Shown here piece after piece: positions 59,253 through 64,000 of a DNA stretch of 64,000 nucleotides. The notes beneath the pieces were generated by a model. The model saw nothing but the letters and a program-made list of their open reading frames with translations. It did no database searches and had not been told where the DNA came from. This DNA comes from Dryocola clanedunensis_A (GTDB lineage Bacteria; Pseudomonadota; Gammaproteobacteria; Enterobacterales; Enterobacteriaceae): the NCBI GenBank assembly GCA_038405435.1, contig JBBYHZ010000002.1. One strand, written 5' to 3'. Positions within the stretch are counted from its first letter, which is position 1. Each line of letters starts with the position of its first letter. Both the position numbers and the translations under genes were made by a program.

Positions 59253-61691
59253 ATGTCTGACATTAACAACCCCGGCGGCATCAGCCGCCGAAGCCTGGTG
59301 AAGTCAACGGCAATCGGGAGCCTTGCTCTCGCCGCCGGTGGAATTTCACTGCCCTTTGGCCTGAAAGCCGCCGCCGTCGCCGTTAACGGCGCGCTGGAAA
59401 ATCCCGACGATAAAGTGGTCTGGGGCGCCTGTTCCGTCAACTGCGGAAGCCGCTGTGCCCTGCGTCTGCACGTTCGCGATAACGAAGTTTACTGGGTGGA
59501 AACGGACAACACCGGTCACGATGAGTACGGCGATCACCAGGTTCGCGCCTGCCTGCGCGGCCGTTCGATTCGCCGCCGTATTAACCACCCGGAACGCCTG
59601 AACTACCCAATGAAGCGCGTCGGCAAACGCGGCGAGGGAAAATTTGAGCGCATCTCCTGGGATGAAGCGCTGGACACCATCACCAAAAGCCTGAAAGAGA
59701 CGGTGGCGAAATACGGTAACGAAGCGGTCTACCTGAACTACACCTCCGGCGTGGTGGGCGGGAACATTACCCGCTCCTCTCCTTACGCCTCATTACTGAC
59801 CCGCCTGATGAACTGCTACGGCGGCTTCCTCAGCCACTACGGCACTTACAGCACCGCACAAATTGCCTGCGCCATGCCGTACACCTACGGCAGCAACGAC
59901 GGCAACAGCACCTCCGATATCGAAAATACTAAGCTGGTCGTGATGTTTGGTAACAACCCCGCGGAAACACGCATGAGCGGCGGCGGCATCACTTATTATC
60001 TGGAACAGGCTCGCGAACGTTCTAATGCGCGCATGATCGTTATCGATCCGCGCTATACCGACACCGCCGCAGGCCGAGAAGACGAGTGGATCCCAATCCG
60101 TCCGGGCACCGACGCCGCGCTGGTCGCCGGTATCGCCCACGTGCTGATTAACGAAAACCTCGTTGACCAGCCGTTCCTCGATAAATATTGCGTAGGCTAC
60201 GACGAGAAAACGCTGCCGGAAGGCGCTCCCGCTAACGGCCACTACAAGGCCTATATTCTCGGCGAGGGCGAAGACGGCATTGAAAAATCGCCGCAGTGGG
60301 CCTCTGCCGTCACCGGTATTCCGGTGGACCGCATCATCAAGCTTGCCCGCGAAATCGGCAGCGCCAAACCTGCCTGCATCGTGCAGGGATGGGGGCCGCA
60401 GCGCCAGGCCAACGGTGAACTGACCGCCCGTGCCATCGCCATGCTGCCAATCCTGACCGGTAACGTGGGTATTAACGGCGGCAACAGCGGCGCACGTGAA
60501 TCCACCTACAACATCACCATCGAGCGTATGCCGGTGCTGGAAAACCCGGTCAAAACGCAGATCTCCTGCTTCAGCTGGACGGATGCGATTGTTCGCGGCC
60601 CGGAGATGACCGCCAAACGCGACGGCGTGCGTGGCAAAGACAAGCTGGACGTGCCCATCAAGTTCATCTGGAACTATGCTGGCAACACCATCATCAACCA
60701 GCACGCTGAAATCAACAAAACGCACGATATCCTGCAGGATGAGAGCAAGTGCGAGATGATTGTCGTCATCGAAAACTTCATGACCTCTTCTGCTAAGTAC
60801 GCGGATATTCTGCTGCCGGACCTGATGACCGTCGAGCAGGAAGACATTATCCCGAACGACTACGCCGGGAACATGGGCTATCTGATCTTCATTCAGCCCG
60901 CTACCGCACCGAAGTTCGAGCGCAAGCCTATTTACTGGATCACCAGCGAAGTGGCCCGCCGCCTGGGGCCGGACGTTTACCAGAAGTTCACCGAGGGTCG
61001 TACCCAGGAAGAGTGGCTTAAGCACCTTTACGCCAAAATGCTCGCCAAAGATCCGGCGCTGCCTTCTTACGAAGAGCTGCGCACCATGGGCATCTACAAG
61101 CGTAAAGATCCGAACGGCCACTTCGTTGCCTATAAGAAATTCCGTGAGGATCCGGCGGCCAACCCGCTGAAAACGCCTTCCGGCAAAATCGAAATCTACT
61201 CCGACAGGCTGGCGAAAATTGCTGCCACCTGGGAGCTGCAAAAAGACGAAACCATCAGCCCGCTGCCAGTTTACGCCTCCACCTTTGACGGCTGGGACGC
61301 ACCGGAGCGCAGCTCTTATCCGCTGCAGATGTTTGGTTTCCACTACAAAGCCCGTACCCACTCCAGCTATGGCAACGTTGACGTGCTCAAGGCCGCCTGC
61401 CGCCAGGAAGTGTGGATCAACCCGATTGACGCGCAGAAACGCGGTATCGCCAACGGCGATCTCGTCAGCGTATTCAACGGGCGCGGTGAGATTCGCGTTG
61501 AAGCAAAAGTTACCCCTCGCATCATGCCGGGCGTAACCGCAATGGGCCAGGGCGCCTGGCACGACGCCAACATGAACGGCGATCGTATCGATCACGGTTC
61601 CTGTATGAACACCCTCACCACGCAACGCCCGTCGCCGCTGGCGAAAGGCAATCCACAACATACCAATCTGGTCGAAATCAAAAAGGCGTGA
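59253..61691 (+). CDS. ynfE: YnfE, molybdopterin catalytic subunit of a selenate/DMSO-type reductase
   Basis: DMSO reductase-family enzyme of 812 residues exported by Tat: twin-arginine signal SRRSLVKSTA at about residues 11-20. A [4Fe-4S] site CSVNCGSRCALRL plus a fourth Cys in VRACLRGRS follows, and molybdenum is held by the Ser in HYGTYSTAQIACA. The sequence fits YnfE better than its paralogue YnfF, and only one A-type gene is present. It reduces selenate, or possibly DMSO-like acceptors, with quinol from YnfH. Confidence 0.92.
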   Translation: MSDINNPGGISRRSLVKSTAIGSLALAAGGISLPFGLKAAAVAVNGALENPDDKVVWGACSVNCGSRCALRLHVRDNEVYWVETDNTGHDEYGDHQVRACLRGRSIRRRINHPERLNYPMKRVGKRGEGKFERISWDEALDTITKSLKETVAKYGNEAVYLNYTSGVVGGNITRSSPYASLLTRLMNCYGGFLSHYGTYSTAQIACAMPYTYGSNDGNSTSDIENTKLVVMFGNNPAETRMSGGGITYYLEQARERSNARMIVIDPRYTDTAAGREDEWIPIRPGTDAALVAGIAHVLINENLVDQPFLDKYCVGYDEKTLPEGAPANGHYKAYILGEGEDGIEKSPQWASAVTGIPVDRIIKLAREIGSAKPACIVQGWGPQRQANGELTARAIAMLPILTGNVGINGGNSGARESTYNITIERMPVLENPVKTQISCFSWTDAIVRGPEMTAKRDGVRGKDKLDVPIKFIWNYAGNTIINQHAEINKTHDILQDESKCEMIVVIENFMTSSAKYADILLPDLMTVEQEDIIPNDYAGNMGYLIFIQPATAPKFERKPIYWITSEVARRLGPDVYQKFTEGRTQEEWLKHLYAKMLAKDPALPSYEELRTMGIYKRKDPNGHFVAYKKFREDPAANPLKTPSGKIEIYSDRLAKIAATWELQKDETISPLPVYASTFDGWDAPERSSYPLQMFGFHYKARTHSSYGNVDVLKAACRQEVWINPIDAQKRGIANGDLVSVFNGRGEIRVEAKVTPRIMPGVTAMGQGAWHDANMNGDRIDHGSCMNTLTTQRPSPLAKGNPQHTNLVEIKKA

Positions 61692-61701
61692 GGCGTAGCT
61701 A

Positions 61702-62319
61702 ATGACAACCCAGTACGGATTTTACATTGACTCAAGTCGCTGCACCGGCTGCAAAACCTGCGAGCTGGCCTGCAAGGACTACAAAAACTTAGGCCCGGAC
61801 GTCAGCTTCCGCCGCATTTATGAATACGCGGGCGGCAACTGGCAGGAGGACAACGGCGTCTGGCATCAGGACGTGTTCGCCTACTATCTGTCCATCTCCT
61901 GTAACCACTGTGCGGATCCGGCCTGTACCAAGGTCTGCCCGAGCGGTGCGATGCACAAGCGTGAAGATGGTTTTGTGGTGGTTAACGAAGAAGTCTGCAT
62001 CGGCTGTCGCTACTGCCACATGGCCTGCCCGTATGGCGCGCCGCAGTACAACGCCGAGAAAGGCCACATGACCAAGTGCGACGGCTGCTATGACCGTATT
62101 GCCGACGGCAAAAAGCCGATCTGCGTCGAGTCCTGCCCGCTGCGCGCGCTGGATATGGCGCCAATCGACGAGCTGCGCAAAAAATATGGCGAGCAGGCTG
62201 CCATTGCGCCGCTGCCGTCTGCGCACTTCACCAAACCAAATATCGTCATAAAACCTAACGCCAACGGTCGCCCCAGTGGGGATAAGACCGGTTATCTGGC
62301 CAATCCGAAGGAGGTATAA
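61702..62319 (+). CDS. ynfG: YnfG, four-cluster ferredoxin subunit
   Basis: Electron-transfer protein of 205 residues with four [4Fe-4S]-type Cys clusters: CTGCKTCELAC, CNHCADPACTKVC, CIGCRYCHMAC and CDGCYDRIADGKKPICVESC. No signal peptide; it travels with YnfE through the Tat system. DmsB-like; transfers electrons from YnfH to YnfE. Confidence 0.95.
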   Translation: MTTQYGFYIDSSRCTGCKTCELACKDYKNLGPDVSFRRIYEYAGGNWQEDNGVWHQDVFAYYLSISCNHCADPACTKVCPSGAMHKREDGFVVVNEEVCIGCRYCHMACPYGAPQYNAEKGHMTKCDGCYDRIADGKKPICVESCPLRALDMAPIDELRKKYGEQAAIAPLPSAHFTKPNIVIKPNANGRPSGDKTGYLANPKEV

Positions 62320-62320
62320 G

Positions 62321-63178
62321 ATGGGCAGTGGATGGCATGAATGGCCGCTGGTGTTATTTACCGTGCTGGGCCAGTGCGTCGTCGGTGGCGTTATCGTGAT
62401 GGGCATGGCGTGGATGTCCGCCAGCAATAACAGCGAGCTGCAAAACAAGATTGTCCGCTCAATGTTCTTCCTGTGGGTGATTATGGGCGTGGCATTTGTC
62501 GCCTCCATCATGCACCTTGGCTCGCCGCTGCGCGCCTTTAACTCCCTTAACCGCGTGGGGCACTCCGCCCTGAGTAATGAAATCGCCAGCGGCTCGGTGT
62601 TCTTCGCCGTGGGTGGTTTCTGGTGGCTGGTTGCGGTACTGAAAAAGATGCCCGCTGCGCTGGGTAAGGTCTGGCTGGTGGTGGCAATGCTGCTGGGCCT
62701 GGTCTTTGTCTGGATGATGACTCGCGTTTACCAGATTGATACCATGCCGACCTGGTACACTGGCTACACAACGCTGAGCTTCTTTATGACGGTGGTGCTG
62801 GGCGGTCCGCTGCTTGGCGCCGTGCTGCTGCGCCTGGTGAACTATCCGCTCGCGGGGACCAAACTCGCCGCGCTTTCCGTGCTGGCGCTGCTGGTAACCG
62901 TTGGGGTGATTGTGCTTCAGGGCTTCAGCCTCTCCGGCATCAGCAGCTCCATCCAGCAGGCTTCCGCGCTGCTGCCGGACTATGCTTCGCTGCAGGTCTG
63001 GCGAATTGTGCTGCTGGCGCTGGGCCTGGGCTGCTGGATTTGCCCGCTGGCCCGTCGCCTGACGCCTTCCACCGCCACGTTACTGGCCGGTTTTGTGCTG
63101 GTGGTAGCCGGTGAGCTTATCGGTCGCGGCCTGTTCTACGGTCTGCATATGACCGTAGGCATGGCGATTGCAGGTTAA
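62321..63178 (+). CDS. ynfH: YnfH, membrane anchor/quinol-oxidising subunit
   Basis: DmsC-type protein of 285 residues with eight hydrophobic segments, beginning MGSGWHEWPLVLFTVLGQ and ending GLHMTVGMAIAG as in YnfH. ATG 62321 lies one base after the ynfG stop. It anchors YnfEG to the outer face of the inner membrane and oxidises menaquinol. Confidence 0.93.
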   Translation: MGSGWHEWPLVLFTVLGQCVVGGVIVMGMAWMSASNNSELQNKIVRSMFFLWVIMGVAFVASIMHLGSPLRAFNSLNRVGHSALSNEIASGSVFFAVGGFWWLVAVLKKMPAALGKVWLVVAMLLGLVFVWMMTRVYQIDTMPTWYTGYTTLSFFMTVVLGGPLLGAVLLRLVNYPLAGTKLAALSVLALLVTVGVIVLQGFSLSGISSSIQQASALLPDYASLQVWRIVLLALGLGCWICPLARRLTPSTATLLAGFVLVVAGELIGRGLFYGLHMTVGMAIAG

Positions 63179-63241
63179 TTAGTTCAAAATGCGCGGGAAA
63201 CCCCGCGCAAATTTTTTGCAGGTATTACCAGGAAAAGAAAT

Positions 63242-63871
63242 ATGTCATCTCAAGATTCGCAACGACTGGCGGTTATCGCCCTCACGGGCCGCGTGCTCGG
63301 CGTGCTGTATCACCAGGCCCCTCAGAGCCGGGATGCGGCTCCGCTTTATGCCTCCCTTGCGAACCCTGACTGGGCCGTCGAATGGCCGGTACAAGTGCCT
63401 GAGCTTGCGGATATCGCACAGCGCATGGCGGAAGGCTGCAACTATCAGCAGGAGACGCTGAACGAGGCGTTCCAGCGCCTGTTCATCGGCCCTCACGCAC
63501 TCCCGGCCGCCCCGTGGGGTTCCGTTTACCTCGACAAAGAGAACGTGCTGTTTGGCGATTCGATGATTGAACTGCGCCGCTGGATGCGCAAGCACGAGAT
63601 AGGCGTAGAGCTCGATCAAAACGAGCCTGACGACCACATTGGCACCCTGCTGATGATGTGCGCATGGCTTGCAGAGCAGCGCCAGCCGCAGCGCGTGGAC
63701 GAACTTCTGGCCTGGCACATCCTGCCTTGGGCGGGGCGCTTCCTTGAGCTGTTTATCGAAAAGGCTAACCACCCGTTCTATCAGGGCCTGGGCGAGCTGA
63801 CCTGCTTAACGCTGGCCAACTGGCGCGAAGGTCTGCTGATCCCCGTCGCCAGCAAAGAGCTGTACCTCTAA
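63242..63871 (+). CDS. dmsD: DmsD, Tat redox-enzyme maturation chaperone
   Basis: TorD-family chaperone of 209 residues that binds the Tat signal of DmsA/YnfE and delays export until cofactor insertion. Characteristic parts are YDKENVLFGDSMIELRRWM (as VYLDKENVLFGDSMIELR) and EPDDHIGTLLMMCAWLAE. AAGAAAT precedes the ATG. Last gene of the ynfEGH-dmsD operon. Confidence 0.94.
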   Translation: MSSQDSQRLAVIALTGRVLGVLYHQAPQSRDAAPLYASLANPDWAVEWPVQVPELADIAQRMAEGCNYQQETLNEAFQRLFIGPHALPAAPWGSVYLDKENVLFGDSMIELRRWMRKHEIGVELDQNEPDDHIGTLLMMCAWLAEQRQPQRVDELLAWHILPWAGRFLELFIEKANHPFYQGLGELTCLTLANWREGLLIPVASKELYL

Positions 63872-63883
63872 GATTCTGAGTAG

Positions 63884-64000
63884 CGGTGGATGGCGCTGGC
63901 GCTTATCCACCCTACAATACTGATGAAACACGGTGGATGACGCTTCGCTTATCCACCCTACAACTCCTCCCGTAGAGTAGGTCGGATAAGCGAAGCGTCA
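63884..64000. repeat. Cluster of three REP units at the window end
   Basis: Units at about 63884-63915 (GGTGGATGGCGC), 63931-63961 (GGTGGATGACGC, same orientation) and 63978-64000 (GTCGGATAAGCG, opposite orientation, cut by the window edge) form a BIME downstream of dmsD. Confidence 0.88.

Noticed and set aside
59793..61661. Open frame of 622 codons antisense to ynfE
   Set aside because: The ynfE frame has all reductase motifs; the antisense translation is low in structure and has no ribosome-binding site.
1..64000. CRISPR array, tRNA, rRNA, prophage or insertion sequence
   Set aside because: No regular spacer-repeat arrays, transposase or integrase frames, or conserved RNA gene sequences were seen; all short repeats are REP-type palindromes.

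Overview
The window reads as the chromosome of an enterobacterium close to Enterobacter, Leclercia or Lelliottia; the genus is an inference. The grounds are high GC, E. coli-like proteins throughout, dense REP/BIME palindromes, and a backbone gene order that follows the E. coli 31-36 min region: tam, dcp, ydfG-rspR-ydfI, rspB, rspA, ynfB-speG, ynfC-ynfD-ynfEGH-dmsD. I saw no rRNA, tRNA, CRISPR array, prophage or insertion sequence.

Layout. 1-11.1 kb: phenylacetate catabolism (paaABCDEFGH on the minus strand, paaZ divergent) with the periplasmic tyramine oxidase tynA. The divergent region carries a PaaX-type operator and a CRP-like site. 11.1-14.5 kb: a Phd/ParE-type toxin-antitoxin pair with a large inverted repeat in front, tam, a divergent PACE efflux gene and LysR regulator, and a small CsbD/DUF883-like membrane protein. 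14.5-23.0 kb: an AT-richer chaperone-usher fimbrial operon (major pilin, chaperone, usher, two-domain adhesin, two minor pilins), followed by a LuxR-type regulator and preceded by two divergent tandem IprA/YaiV-like regulators.

23.0-31.4 kb: a small orphan gene, dcp, and a guaD-xdhABC operon (guanine to xanthine to urate) inserted between dcp and ydfG. 31.6-39.9 kb: ydfG, the regulator rspR, and the operon rspA, MHS transporter, rspB, ACS transporter, ydfI. Together these can plausibly convert L-gulonate through fructuronate and mannonate to 2-keto-3-deoxygluconate. In E. coli K-12 this locus is split by the Qin prophage; here it is intact. 40.2-41.2 kb: ynfB and speG.

41.3-57.9 kb is an accessory block between speG and ynfC. 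It holds aldA, a LysE exporter, a LacI-controlled sugar operon of unknown substrate (NHS-type MFS, two Gfo/Idh/MocA oxidoreductases, one TIM-barrel isomerase), an AT-rich APH(6)-like kinase gene bracketed by near-identical direct REP copies, a class I glutamine amidotransferase, and srfABC. srfABC encodes a bitopic membrane protein, an actin/Hsp70-fold ATPase and a P-loop-like protein; it and the LacI operon are the best candidates for an undescribed system. 57.9-64 kb: ynfC, ynfD and the anaerobic selenate/DMSO-type reductase operon ynfE-ynfG-ynfH-dmsD behind an FNR-like class II promoter, ending in REP copies.
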